From Dyella solisilvae (GTDB lineage Bacteria > Pseudomonadota > Gammaproteobacteria > Xanthomonadales > Rhodanobacteraceae), in the NCBI RefSeq assembly GCF_003351225.1, contig NZ_QQSY01000001.1, positions 1,462,824-1,526,823 of the forward strand: a stretch of DNA of 64,000 nt, in the 5' to 3' direction. A program made the position numbers and the translations under genes. Numbering within the stretch: the first letter of the stretch is position 1; every line of letters begins with the position of its first letter. The notes under the pieces are model-generated. The model was not told the DNA's origin. It saw only the letters and a list, made by a program, of their open reading frames with translations, and did not search any database. This document shows, one piece after another, positions 35,964 to 45,100 of this stretch.

Positions 35964-37334
35964 TCAATGCACCTTGCGTCGTAGGTAGTTCAGCAAATCG
36001 ATCCGTGTGATGAGACCCAGGAACTGCTCGCCATCAACCACGATCGCGACATGCCCCCGGTCGAACACCGGCAGCAGCGACTCGATCGGCGAGCGCACGT
36101 CCAGCATCTGCAGGTTGGTGATCATTGCGGTGGCGACCGCGTCGCGGAACCTGGCTTCGTCCGCATGCACGTGCATCAGCACGTCCGATTCGTCGAGGAT
36201 GCCGACCAGCTGATTGCCGTCCATCACCGGCAGCTGCGACACGTCGTACAGCTTCATGCGCGTGTACGCGGTCATCAGCAACTCCTTCGGCCCCACCACC
36301 ACCGTGTCGCGCTGGGCGAACGGGCGCAGCAACAGGTCGCGCAGATCGCCATGCTGCTCGCGCTCGATGAAGCCGTTGTCGAGCATCCAGTAGTCGTTGT
36401 ACATCTTCGACAGGTACTTGTTGCCGGTGTCGCATACCAGCGTCAGCACGCGCTTGGAGCTGGTCTGCTCGCGGCAGTAGCGCAACGCGGCGGCCAGCAG
36501 GGTGCCGGTGGAGGAACCGCCGAGGATGCCCTCCTTCGCCAGCAGTTCGCGCGCCGCCAGGAAGCTCTCCTTGTCGGGGATGGCGTAGGCCTTCTTCACG
36601 CGGGTGAAGTCACTGATGGTCGGCAGGAAATCCTCGCCGATGCCTTCCACCATCCAGCTGCCCGACTTGGTCGAGAGCGTGCCCTCGTTGATGTACTGGG
36701 CCAGGATCGAGCCGACCGGGTCGGCCAGCACGAATTCGGTGTTCGGCGAATGCTGGGCGAAGTACTTGGACAGGCCGCTCAGCGTGCCCGACGAGCCACA
36801 GCCCACGACGATGGCGTCGACCTTGCCGTCCAGCTGCTCGAGGATCTCGGGGCCGGTAGTGGCGATATGCGCCGCCGGGTTGTCCGGGTTGCCGAACTGG
36901 TTGATGAAGTAGGCGCCGGGCGTTTCACGAGCGATGCGCTCGGCCATGTCCTGGTAGTACTCGGGGTGCCCCTTGGCCACGTCCGAGCGGGTCAGCACGA
37001 CCTCGGCGCCCATGGCCTTGAGGTTGAAGATCTTCTCCCGGCTCATCTTGTCCGGCACCACCAGGATCAGGCGGTAACCCTTCTGCTGCGCCACCAGGGC
37101 CAGGCCGAGGCCGGTGTTGCCGGCGGTGCCCTCGACCAGGGTGTCACCCGGTCGGATCTTGCCCGCCTTCTCCGCGCCTTCGATCATCGACAAGCCGATG
37201 CGGTCCTTGATCGAGCCGCCAGGGTTGGCGCTTTCCAGCTTGAGGAACAGCTCGCACGGTCCGACATCCAGGCGCTGCGCGCGTACCGTCGGGGTACGTC
37301 CGATCAGTTCGAGGACACTCTGGTGGACCGTCAT
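35964..37334 (-). CDS. Cystathionine beta-synthase with C-terminal CBS pair
   Basis: 456 residues. The PLP domain carries K43 in ANPGGSIKDRIG and the phosphate loop GSSGTLSG. From about residue 335 two CBS domains follow (VVVGPKELLMTAYTRMKLYDVSQLPVM and the IESLLPVFDRGHVAIVVDG repeat), which bind adenosyl ligands in related enzymes. It joins serine and homocysteine to cystathionine for reverse transsulfuration. The ATG at 37334 has AGGAG upstream. With the metB-type gene it could complete the route from homocysteine to cysteine. Confidence 0.9.
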   Translation of the reverse strand: MTVHQSVLELIGRTPTVRAQRLDVGPCELFLKLESANPGGSIKDRIGLSMIEGAEKAGKIRPGDTLVEGTAGNTGLGLALVAQQKGYRLILVVPDKMSREKIFNLKAMGAEVVLTRSDVAKGHPEYYQDMAERIARETPGAYFINQFGNPDNPAAHIATTGPEILEQLDGKVDAIVVGCGSSGTLSGLSKYFAQHSPNTEFVLADPVGSILAQYINEGTLSTKSGSWMVEGIGEDFLPTISDFTRVKKAYAIPDKESFLAARELLAKEGILGGSSTGTLLAAALRYCREQTSSKRVLTLVCDTGNKYLSKMYNDYWMLDNGFIEREQHGDLRDLLLRPFAQRDTVVVGPKELLMTAYTRMKLYDVSQLPVMDGNQLVGILDESDVLMHVHADEARFRDAVATAMITNLQMLDVRSPIESLLPVFDRGHVAIVVDGEQFLGLITRIDLLNYLRRKVH

Positions 37335-37434
37335 GGGGACTCCTTGCTGTAAGCCCCGGGCGCATCGCGGCGACCGGAAGGGAGGTCGATCATAACCGAG
37401 CGGCGCTGACGGCTCCCCTGCCCCCAAAACGACG

Positions 37435-37477
37435 GCGGCCCCGGAAACCTTCCCTTGACGGGAGGCCCCGGGGCCGC
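37435..37477 (-). terminator. GC-rich terminator downstream of the YdcH-like gene
   Basis: Ten-base stem GCGGCCCCGG / CCGGGGCCGC with an inner paired CTTCCC/GGGAGG region. In the reverse direction it is followed by a short T-run (CGTTTTGGG). It separates the YdcH-like gene from the cystathionine beta-synthase gene. Confidence 0.7.
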
Positions 37478-37499
37478 GTTCATGCGAAACCTCGCAGGT

Positions 37500-37727
37500 T
37501 CAGTTGATGCGGTGCGCGCGACTGTCCCACATGCGCTGGAGGCGCTCCTTCGCGTGGAGTTTCTCCTTCTTCATGCCGGACAAGGTCATGTCATCGATGG
37601 GAAGCACGCCGATCTCGGCGTCGTGCACCTTGCTGTCGAGCTCCTGATGGTGCTGGTACAGCCGACGAAACTCCGCATCGGCCTTCATCAAAGCTTCGAC
37701 ATCATCACGCTGCTGGTTTTCAAACAT
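37500..37727 (-). CDS. YdcH-family (DUF465) small protein
   Basis: 75 residues, helical and charged: FRRLYQHHQELDSKVHDAE...MKKEKLHAKERLQRM is the DUF465 pattern. The role of the family is unknown; the proteins are short coiled hairpins. AGGAGG lies seven bases before the ATG at 37727, so the longer open frame upstream is not used. Confidence 0.85.
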   Translation of the reverse strand: MFENQQRDDVEALMKADAEFRRLYQHHQELDSKVHDAEIGVLPIDDMTLSGMKKEKLHAKERLQRMWDSRAHRIN

Positions 37728-38149
37728 GATCGAACCTCCTCTGGAGAGAACGGCAGGCGCCCGGGGAAGGCGACTGCTGACGATGAACATGCACACGTCC
37801 GCGATCCATGCCGTTTGACCGGGCCATGGAGCGCAATGAAGGGGAAGGATGAGTGCATGATTCAGGTCGGTGACCCAGGCGGCGGAGCTGCCCCCTGGAA
37901 GGCCGACGCTACTCCCGAGGAAAGGGTCATGCAAGCGTCACAAAAGGCCTGGGACGCCCGCGAACCGCGGTTGGCCGAAAGCTGCCGGAACAGTCTTTTG
38001 CACGATTCCAACAACGGCTTTCCGGGTCTTGAACAAAGCGTCCGGCGGGCCGCATGGCTGGGCGCCGAGGCCGGAAACGACGAAGGCCGGCGGGTGGAAC
38101 CGGCCGGCCTTCGCGACGTGCTGAGTGCGACAAACTGCGCCAGGGTCGT
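37728..38149. other. Intergenic region upstream of the YdcH-like gene
   Basis: About 420 bases without a supported gene. It contains the terminator hairpin of the coiled-coil protein gene at 38081-38113 and presumably the promoter of the YdcH-like gene. Nothing else stands out. Confidence 0.5.
38081..38113 (-). terminator. Hairpin downstream of the coiled-coil protein gene
   Basis: Ten-base stem CGAAGGCCGG / CCGGCCTTCG with a thirteen-base loop, about 37 bases after the stop of the reverse gene; GTCGTTTCC follows in the reverse sense. The U-run is weak. Confidence 0.6.
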
Positions 38150-38779
38150 TTACTTGCCCTGATCCTTCGACGCGCTGTCGGCAGCGGCGCCGGTATCGCC
38201 CTGCTGCATCTGGGTGCGCATCAGCTTGGCCGCCTGAGCCGCCAGCTCGGCCTGCTTCTTGGCCGCATTGGCCACCTTGGCCTGGGCTGCAGCCAGCTTC
38301 TTGGCCTGGGCGGCCTCGGCCTGGGCCTGGGCGGTCGCCTCGGCGCCTTCCGCGGCCTGACGGGCGGCCTCCTCCTGCGCCATCTGGTATTGCAGGCGCT
38401 GGCGCTCCAGCTCGCGGCGCGCCATATCCGCCTCGCGGCGGCTGCCGTCGAGCTGGATCTGGTCGTGCTCGCGGTCGAGCTTGTTGATCTGCAGCTGGGC
38501 CTGCTGCAGCTCGGCGGAGGCACGCGCCAGGTCGACGCGGCGCTCGGCCATGTAGAGCGCATGGGCGCGATCGCGCGAGCGGGCGTTGGCGAGCTGGTTC
38601 ACGGCCTCACGGGCGCGCAGCTGCTCGGCCTGGGCGTTGCCGCCGAGCGCCGGATCGGCGGCGAGCTGATCCAGGCTGTTGTTGAGGCGCGCCACGTCCA
38701 TGTCGTCCTTGGCGTGGACGACGCCGGCGGCAGCCACCGCCAGCAGCAGGAACGAAAGTCGGTAGGTCAAGGATTTCAT
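38150..38779 (-). CDS. Periplasmic coiled-coil protein, unknown function
   Basis: 209 residues. A signal peptide (LSFLLLAVAAAGVVHA) is followed by an almost wholly helical, Ala/Gln/Glu-rich sequence with heptads (ARASAELQQAQLQINKLDRE; AAQAKKLAAAQAKVANAAKK). No enzymatic motif. It overlaps the stop of the upstream lipoprotein gene (ATGA), so the two form a coupled pair, most likely acting together at the envelope. Confidence 0.75.
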   Translation of the reverse strand: MKSLTYRLSFLLLAVAAAGVVHAKDDMDVARLNNSLDQLAADPALGGNAQAEQLRAREAVNQLANARSRDRAHALYMAERRVDLARASAELQQAQLQINKLDREHDQIQLDGSRREADMARRELERQRLQYQMAQEEAARQAAEGAEATAQAQAEAAQAKKLAAAQAKVANAAKKQAELAAQAAKLMRTQMQQGDTGAAADSASKDQGK

Positions 38780-39354
38780 GGGTGGCCTCCCTGGTCAGTG
38801 GTCGACTGGGGCGGGTTCTGGGGAATGGTCTGGAAGCCCTGACCCTGGGGAATCGGCTCACCCAGGGCCGAGCTCGGCGGAGCCGGCATGTCGGTGGTCT
38901 GCTGCGGGGGCTGGCCGGCGTTCTGCCCCTGGTCCTGCTGTTGCTGGTCAGCCAGCGACTGGTCGATCTGGTCGCGCAACTGCTGGTTGGCTGACGTCTT
39001 GTTCTGGATCTGGGTGCGGGCCGTACCCAGGCGGGCCTTGGCGCGCGCCAGTTCGGCGCTCGCCCGCGCCTCTTCGGCCAACTGGGCCGCGACGTCGTAG
39101 TCGCGCTTGGCCATGGCGCTCTGGGCCTGCTGGAACTTGTCCTGGGCGTTGCCCAGGTCAATCGGGTCGTATACGGCGGCATCGGCGTCGCGGGCCGCCT
39201 GTAGCTGTACCTGCGCCTGGTTCATGGCCCCGTCCGGCGGCGGGGTGGAGGCGCAGCTGGAAAGCGCCAGCGTCGCCGCCAGCATCAGGGTCGAAACCGC
39301 TACCTGGCCAGCCCTACGGCGGCCTGACAGCGGGAAAAAGGTGTGCACCATCAC
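38776..39354 (-). CDS. DUF4398-type lipoprotein
   Basis: 192 residues with a lipobox LALSSC and the DUF4398 pattern: AQVQLQAARDADAAVYDPIDLGNAQDKFQQAQSAMAKRDYDVAAQLAEEA, a TPR-like helical pair. The C-terminus is a Gln/Pro-rich tail. Such lipoproteins often sit next to OmpA-like genes in Xanthomonadales; here the partner is the coiled-coil protein. It is divergent from pilU, with about 80 bases for both promoters. Confidence 0.8.
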   Translation of the reverse strand: MMVHTFFPLSGRRRAGQVAVSTLMLAATLALSSCASTPPPDGAMNQAQVQLQAARDADAAVYDPIDLGNAQDKFQQAQSAMAKRDYDVAAQLAEEARASAELARAKARLGTARTQIQNKTSANQQLRDQIDQSLADQQQQDQGQNAGQPPQQTTDMPAPPSSALGEPIPQGQGFQTIPQNPPQSTTDQGGHP

Positions 39355-39434
39355 TCAGTCCTCTCGGAGTGTCACAGCGTATTGTGGGCGGGCATAATCG
39401 ACTTTAGCAATGCGCGCGAAATTAGGGGATTCGA

Positions 39435-40550
39435 GTGGACATTGGTTACTTCCTCAAGCTAATGGTTGACAAGGGCGCGTCGGATATGTTCCTGACGACG
39501 GGCGCCCCTGTGAACATCAAAGTCGAGGGCAAGCTTTACCCACTGGGCAATACCGGCCTGCCGAGCGGCATGGTCAAGAAGATTGCCTACTCGCTGATGG
39601 ACGAGGGCCAGGTACCGCAGTTCGAACGCGACCTGGAACTGAACATGGCGCTGGCGGTGAAGGAAGCCGGCCGCTTCCGCATCAACGTGTTCAAGCAGCG
39701 CGGCGAGGTGGGCATGGTGATCCGCGCGATCAAGAGCGAGATCCCCAGCATCGACCAGCTGCAGCTGCCGACCATCTTCCGCGAGCTGATCATGGAGCCG
39801 CGCGGACTGATCCTGGTGGTGGGCGCCACCGGCTCGGGCAAGTCGACCACCCTGGCGGCGATGATCGACCACCGCAACCAGAACTCCTCGGGCCATATCC
39901 TCACCATCGAGGACCCGATCGAATACCTGCACCGCCACAAGAAGTCGATCGTGAACCAGCGCGAAGTCGGCCTGGACACGCACAGCTACCACGAGGCCCT
40001 GCGCAACGCGATGCGCGAGGCGCCCGACGTGATCATGATCGGTGAGATCCGCGACACCGACACGATGGAAGCGGCGATCGCGTTCTCCGAAACCGGCCAT
40101 CTCTGCCTGGCCACCCTGCATTCCAACAACGCCGACCAGACGCTGGAGCGCATCCTCAACTTCTTCCCGGAATCGGCGCACAAGAACGTGCTGATGAACC
40201 TCGCGCTCAACCTGCGCGCGGTGATCAGCCAGCGCCTGGTGATCGGCAAGGACGGCCGCCGCCTGCCAGCGGTGGAAGTGCTGCTCAACACGCCGCTGAT
40301 CCGCGACATGATCCGCCGTGGCCAGGTGCACGACGTCAAGGAAGCGATGGACCGCAGCCTGCAGGAAGGCATGCAGACCTTCGACCAGTCGCTGTACCGC
40401 CTGTACAAGGAAGGCCGCATCGAGCTGGACGAAGCGCTCAACAAGGCCGACTCGCGCGACGGCCTGGCGCTCAAGATCCGCCTGTCCGAGGGCGGCAACA
40501 CGGAAAGCATGGAACTGGCGGGCAACGACCCGTACGGGCTCGGGTTTTAA
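39435..40550 (+). CDS. pilU: Type IV pilus retraction ATPase PilU
   Basis: 371 residues. PilT/PilU layout: an N-terminal PAS-like domain (MVDKGASDMFLTTGAPVNIKVEG), Walker A GATGSGKST at 130-138, the Asp box TIEDPIEY, Walker B EAPDVIMIGEIRD and the His box HLCLATLHSNNADQT. Length and DMFLTTG favour PilU over PilT. It assists PilT in pilus retraction and twitching. The start is GTG with AGGGG six bases upstream; pilT is not in this window. Confidence 0.93.
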   Translation: MDIGYFLKLMVDKGASDMFLTTGAPVNIKVEGKLYPLGNTGLPSGMVKKIAYSLMDEGQVPQFERDLELNMALAVKEAGRFRINVFKQRGEVGMVIRAIKSEIPSIDQLQLPTIFRELIMEPRGLILVVGATGSGKSTTLAAMIDHRNQNSSGHILTIEDPIEYLHRHKKSIVNQREVGLDTHSYHEALRNAMREAPDVIMIGEIRDTDTMEAAIAFSETGHLCLATLHSNNADQTLERILNFFPESAHKNVLMNLALNLRAVISQRLVIGKDGRRLPAVEVLLNTPLIRDMIRRGQVHDVKEAMDRSLQEGMQTFDQSLYRLYKEGRIELDEALNKADSRDGLALKIRLSEGGNTESMELAGNDPYGLGF

Positions 40551-40572
40551 GGGCCTGAAGTGACGATGGAGT

Positions 40573-40616
40573 AGTGAGAAACGAGAGAAGGCACGGCCCG
40601 CCTCTCACTTCTCACT
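40573..40616. terminator. Hairpin between pilU and the convergent maiA-like gene
   Basis: Outer stem AGTGAGAA / TTCTCACT with an inner GAGAG/CTCTC extension. No U-run. It is the only structure in the 82-base convergent gap. Confidence 0.45.
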
Positions 40617-40632
40617 CCTCTCCACTCACTCC

Positions 40633-41298
40633 TCAGCTTCCCTTGGGTGCATCCGGCTGCGCCTCCGGCACGGCCCGCTGGAAGGCGTCCAGCGCCTGGC
40701 AGGCCTCATGGATGCGGCGGATGGTCGGGTAATCGTCCATGGGCATCTTCCAGCGCACGGCGTTGTAGACCTGCGGCACGAGGCAGGCGTCGGCCATGCT
40801 CGGGCTGTCGCCGTGGCAGAAGCGACCGGTGGCCACGTTGCCGGCCAACATGGTTTCCAGCGCCTGCAGGCCCAGGCCGATCCAATGCCTGGACCACACG
40901 CCCTTGGCCGCATCGTCGGCGCCGAACTGCGTCACCAGGTGCTGCAGCACGCGCAAGTTGCCCAGCGGATGGATGTCGCAGCCGACCACCTGGGCCAGCG
41001 CGCGCACCCGCGCCCGGCCGGCCGGGTCGGCCGGGAGCAGTGCCGGAGTCGGCCGGGTTTCATCCAGGTACTCCATGATGGCCATGGACTGGGTGAGCAC
41101 GCGGCCCTGGTCGACCAGGCAAGGCACCAGCTCCTGGGGATTCAACGCCTGGAACTCCGGCGCATGCTGCTCGCCACCGTTGTTGATCAGGTGCACCGGC
41201 CGCGACTCGTAATCCAGTCCCTTGAGATTGAGGGCAATGCGCACGCGATAAGCGGCGCTGGAACGCCAGTAGCCGTACAACACCAGATCCTGGCCCAT
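40633..41298 (-). CDS. maiA: Maleylacetoacetate isomerase / zeta-class glutathione S-transferase
   Basis: 221 residues. The zeta-class signature [16 protein letters not shown] begins near residue 13, with the GSH-binding [11 protein letters not shown] further on and the C-terminal [14 protein letters not shown]. Isomerises maleylacetoacetate in tyrosine breakdown. The ATG at 41298 has GGAGGA upstream. No other tyrosine-degradation gene lies beside it, so a general GST role cannot be excluded. Confidence 0.87.
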   Translation of the reverse strand: MGQDLVLYGYWRSSAAYRVRIALNLKGLDYESRPVHLINNGGEQHAPEFQALNPQELVPCLVDQGRVLTQSMAIMEYLDETRPTPALLPADPAGRARVRALAQVVGCDIHPLGNLRVLQHLVTQFGADDAAKGVWSRHWIGLGLQALETMLAGNVATGRFCHGDSPSMADACLVPQVYNAVRWKMPMDDYPTIRRIHEACQALDAFQRAVPEAQPDAPKGS

Positions 41299-41434
41299 GG
41301 CCGTGTCCTCCGGGGGAAATATCAGCCTCCTAGGATACCTGCGCGCCGGTTTGCATCGCTGCGTACCGGGCGGGACAATACGCGGCTTGCGCCGAATGGC
41401 GCCCCATCCACGAATCCAAGCCAGGGAGTTCCCC

Positions 41435-42613
41435 GTGTCCGTTACCCGCATGAGCGATCTTGATCTGCGCGGCAAGCGCGTGCTGATCCGCGAAGACCTG
41501 AACGTGCCGATCGAGAACGGCCACATCACCTCCACCCAGCGCCTGGACGCCTCCCTGCCCACCATCAAGGCCGCCCGCGACGCCGGCGCCAAGGTGATGG
41601 TGCTGTCGCACCTGGGTCGCCCGAAGGAAGGCCAGTTCGACGCCGAATCCTCGCTCGCCCCCGTCGCCAAGTGGCTGAGCGACAAGCTCGGCCAGCCGGT
41701 GCGCCTGGTGGCCGACTACCTCGACGGTGTCGACGTCGCTGATGGCGAAGTGGTGGTGCTGGAGAACTGCCGCATGAACGTGGGCGAAGGCAAGGACGAC
41801 GAGGCCCTGTCCCGCAAGTACGCCGCCCTCTGCGACATCTTCGTGATGGACGCCTTTGGCACCGCCCACCGCGCCCAGGCCTCCACCCACGGCGTGATCA
41901 AGTACGCCCCGGTGGCCGCCGCCGGTCCGCTGCTGTCGGGCGAGCTGGACGCGCTGGGCAAGGCGCTGGAGCACCCGGCCCACCCGCTGCTGGCCATCGT
42001 GGCCGGTTCCAAGGTGTCCACCAAGCTCACCCTGCTGGAGAACCTGATCGGCAAGGTCGACCAGCTGATCGTCGGCGGCGGCATCGCCAACACCTTCATC
42101 GCGGCGATGGGCTACTCGGTGGGCAACTCGCTGTACGAGCCCGACCTCATCCAGGCGGCCAAGAAGGTCATCGCCGACGCCAAGCGCCGCAATGCCGACG
42201 TGCCGATCCCGGTCGACGTGGTGGTCGCGCCGGAGTTCTCCGCCCATGCCCCGGCCACCGTCAAGGCGGTCGATGAAGTGAAGGACGGCGAGATGATCCT
42301 GGACATCGGCCCGGAGACCGCCCGCCGCTACGCCGAGATGATCGCCAAGGCCGGCACGGTGGTGTGGAACGGCCCGGTCGGCGTGTTCGAGTTCGACGCC
42401 TTCGGTCATGGCACCGAAACCCTGGCGCGCGCCGTCGCGACGTCTCCGGCCTTCTCCATCGCCGGCGGTGGCGACACCCTGGCGGCGGTGGACAAGTACG
42501 GCATCGCCGACAACGTCTCCTACATCTCCACCGGTGGCGGCGCCTTCCTCGAATTCCTCGAAGGCAAGGAACTCCCGGCCGTGGCGGCCCTCAAGGCTCG
42601 CGCGGGCAAGTAA
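41435..42613 (+). CDS. pgk: Phosphoglycerate kinase
   Basis: 392 residues. The Pgk signature [16 protein letters not shown] lies near the start, with HLGRPKEG and the C-terminal [13 protein letters not shown] nucleotide loop. Makes ATP from 1,3-bisphosphoglycerate. I chose the GTG at 41435, with GGGAG seven bases upstream; the ATG at 41450 lacks a well-placed ribosome site. The stop overlaps the next gene (TAATG). Confidence 0.97.
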   Translation: MSVTRMSDLDLRGKRVLIREDLNVPIENGHITSTQRLDASLPTIKAARDAGAKVMVLSHLGRPKEGQFDAESSLAPVAKWLSDKLGQPVRLVADYLDGVDVADGEVVVLENCRMNVGEGKDDEALSRKYAALCDIFVMDAFGTAHRAQASTHGVIKYAPVAAAGPLLSGELDALGKALEHPAHPLLAIVAGSKVSTKLTLLENLIGKVDQLIVGGGIANTFIAAMGYSVGNSLYEPDLIQAAKKVIADAKRRNADVPIPVDVVVAPEFSAHAPATVKAVDEVKDGEMILDIGPETARRYAEMIAKAGTVVWNGPVGVFEFDAFGHGTETLARAVATSPAFSIAGGGDTLAAVDKYGIADNVSYISTGGGAFLEFLEGKELPAVAALKARAGK

Positions 42614-43245
42614 TGCTCTGCCTGTTCGACCTCGACGGCACCCTGATCGATTCGGAAGTCGGGATCCTCGGCTGCGTCCGCCATGCGCTGACGCAGCTGG
42701 GCGTGCCCCATCCGACCGAGATGCGCCACTGGATCGGTCCGCCACTGCGGCACAGCTTCGCGCCGCTGCTGGAGCACGACCACGATCGCATCGAGCAAGC
42801 GGTGGAGCACTACCACGAGCGCTTCCACACCATCGGCTGGCGCGAGCACACGGTGTATCCGGGCATCGAGGCGATGATTGGCCAGCTCAAGGCCGCCGGC
42901 CATGAACTGGCGGTGGTCACCAGCAAGCCCGAGCGGCACGCACGCCCGATCATCGAGCACCTGCCGTTCGGCGGCGCGTTCAGCCGTCTGTACGGGCCAC
43001 ATCCGTCGAGCCCGCACAGCGAGAAGGCCGCCATGATCGCGGCAGCGCTGGCCGATTTCGGCGCGAAGCCCGAAGACACCGCGATGATCGGCGACCGTCA
43101 TTTCGACATCGACGGCGCCGTGGCCAACCGCGTGCGCGGCGTCGGCGTGCTGTGGGGTTTCGGCAGCCGCGCGGAGCTGGAGAAGGCCGGCGCGCACGCC
43201 ATGGCGGCAACGCCCCAAGACCTCACCGCGCTTCTCTCAGCCTGA
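42613..43245 (+). CDS. HAD-family hydrolase, phosphoglycolate phosphatase-like
   Basis: 210 residues with D6-L-D8-G-T in motif I, VVTSKPE as motif II and MIGDRHFDIDGAVANRVRGVGVLWGFG as motif IV. The cap and overall length fit Gph-type phosphatases that remove 2-phosphoglycolate or act on similar small phosphates. TAATG coupling to pgk suggests a metabolite-repair or housekeeping role linked to glycolysis (inference). Confidence 0.85.
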   Translation: MLCLFDLDGTLIDSEVGILGCVRHALTQLGVPHPTEMRHWIGPPLRHSFAPLLEHDHDRIEQAVEHYHERFHTIGWREHTVYPGIEAMIGQLKAAGHELAVVTSKPERHARPIIEHLPFGGAFSRLYGPHPSSPHSEKAAMIAAALADFGAKPEDTAMIGDRHFDIDGAVANRVRGVGVLWGFGSRAELEKAGAHAMAATPQDLTALLSA

Positions 43246-43379
43246 TCCATGACTCTGGCCCGCCAGCACTGGCGGGCCGCCGCGAACGCCGCCCGCCGGG
43301 GCCACTGTCACCGGCGAGGGCTGGCTGGCATCCTGCGCAAGCCGTCGCAGAGGGGGCGGCGTCCACCAGGGGGATAGGC

Positions 43380-44927
43380 ATGTCGCACGAACAGGCTGCG
43401 CCACAGCGCGGCGGCGGTAGCGTGGGTGTACTTGAACTGGGGCCTGCGGGAGATCGACCACCCACGACGGCGTTTGCGGTCATGTTTGGCCAGCAGGTCG
43501 GACTCAACAAAGTACCGACCGACGACTCCCGCTGGGCCGGCAAAGGACAGATCCGCTTCGACGAGAACACGGTGACCCTCAGCGGTCCGCGCAAGCGTCC
43601 GTTCCTCACCAGCGTCCAGGAAAGCCGGACTTTTCAGCGGCAGGAGATTCTCAATGCCGCCGTCACCGGCAGCACGGTGAAATTCCAGCGCCGCGTGCCG
43701 GGGGAGTCGATGCAGACTGTCCGCTTCACTGCCAGCAACCCCGCCCAGGCGCTGGCCATCCTGGCCCATCTGCCGGGCGAACAGACCGCCGAGTTCGCGA
43801 GCAGCCAGGCGGCACTGGTCGACTTCCAGCAGCGACTGGACCGCCTGAGCCCGCGCGCCCCGGTCACTCCCGTCCTCGTCGCGCTCAACGTCATCGTGTT
43901 CATCGTCGCCTGCGTGGCAGGCATGAACCCGATTTCGCCCACTGGCGAGTCTGCCGTCCAGGTCGGTTCCAACTTTGGTCCGCTCACCATGGGCGGCCAG
44001 TGGTGGCGACTGTTTACCGCCACCTTCATACACTTCGGCATCATCCACCTTGCTCTGAACATGCTGGCGCTGTACCAGAACGGCCGCACCATCGAGCGTC
44101 TGTTCGGCAGCAGCCGCTTCCTGCTGCTGTATGTGTTCGCCGGTCTCGCCGGGAGCCTGGCCAGCCTGTTGTGGAATCCCATGGTGAACGGCGCCGGCGC
44201 TTCTGGCGCCATCTTCGGCATCTTCGGTGGCCTGCTTGCCTTCGTCATCAACCCGCATAACGCCGTGCCCAAGGAAGTGATGGCGGAGCATCGCAACAGC
44301 ACTCTGCTGTTCGCGGGATATTCGCTCTTCTATGGGTTCGCCCATAGCGGCATCGACAACGCTGCGCACCTGGGCGGCCTGGTAGGCGGTTTCGCCATGG
44401 GGCTGTTGCTGGCGCGCCCGCTCAATACCGAGCACCGCAGCCAGGCCGGGCTGCCACGCCTGCTGCTGTCGATCCTGCTAGGCGCCGGCGCACTTCTGGC
44501 CATGGCGTGGCCGTTGGTTCATCCGTCAGGTCAGGCACAGCAGATCGCGCGATTCGAACGCAACCTGATGGAGTTCAGTGAGCACGAGAAGGCCATCCTT
44601 GCGCAGGCCAAGGGCCTGATCGAACAGGTGCGTGGCGGCAGCTTGTCCTCCGCCGCTTTCGCCGCTGCTTTCGCCAGCCAGATCACGCCCCAATGGGATG
44701 CGCTGCACGAGGAATTCGCTGCCGAGACGATTCCGCCAGACCACCGTGACTACGCCCTGCACCAAGCCTTGCTGCACTACACGGATGCCCGTCGGCTGGA
44801 GGCACGAGCCCTCGCGAAGGCGGCCACTTCCATCGATCCTGCCGACAGTACGGCGCTAGGTACCGCTCGGGGGAATACCGCCGCCGCCATGGACGAAATC
44901 AAGTCGGCCGTCGCCAAACGAAAGTGA
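43380..44927 (+). CDS. Rhomboid-family intramembrane serine protease with N- and C-terminal extensions
   Basis: 515 residues. The rhomboid core at about 165-350 has the catalytic Ser275 in GAGASGAIFG and His330 in DNAAHLGGLVGG, with HFGIIHLALNMLALY as the conserved HxxxN-type helix. Before it is a beta-rich cytoplasmic domain of about 150 residues (GQIRFDENTVTLSGPRKR), and after it about 160 soluble residues. Both extensions are unusual compared with plain GlpG. AGGGGG precedes the ATG at 43380. The substrate is unknown. Confidence 0.88.
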   Translation: MSHEQAAPQRGGGSVGVLELGPAGDRPPTTAFAVMFGQQVGLNKVPTDDSRWAGKGQIRFDENTVTLSGPRKRPFLTSVQESRTFQRQEILNAAVTGSTVKFQRRVPGESMQTVRFTASNPAQALAILAHLPGEQTAEFASSQAALVDFQQRLDRLSPRAPVTPVLVALNVIVFIVACVAGMNPISPTGESAVQVGSNFGPLTMGGQWWRLFTATFIHFGIIHLALNMLALYQNGRTIERLFGSSRFLLLYVFAGLAGSLASLLWNPMVNGAGASGAIFGIFGGLLAFVINPHNAVPKEVMAEHRNSTLLFAGYSLFYGFAHSGIDNAAHLGGLVGGFAMGLLLARPLNTEHRSQAGLPRLLLSILLGAGALLAMAWPLVHPSGQAQQIARFERNLMEFSEHEKAILAQAKGLIEQVRGGSLSSAAFAAAFASQITPQWDALHEEFAAETIPPDHRDYALHQALLHYTDARRLEARALAKAATSIDPADSTALGTARGNTAAAMDEIKSAVAKRK

Positions 44928-44986
44928 ATCCATCGTCGCGCGTGAAAGCGCGTCGCGTGCTATTGCAAAGTCCGCTCATGCGGACA

Positions 44987-45019
44987 CAAAAAAACGCCGC
45001 GATAGTCGCGGCGTTTTTT
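44987..45019. terminator. Bidirectional terminator between the rhomboid gene and tkt
   Basis: Stem CGCCGCGA / TCGCGGCG with a three-base loop, flanked by an A-run before and a T-run after, so it works in both directions between convergent genes. Confidence 0.92.
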
Positions 45020-45100
45020 CTGGAAGGTTTGGGCGATCACCCACCCCTCCACCATAAAGATGGCAATGCCCTCTCCCCGAGGGGAGAGGGTTACATCGCA

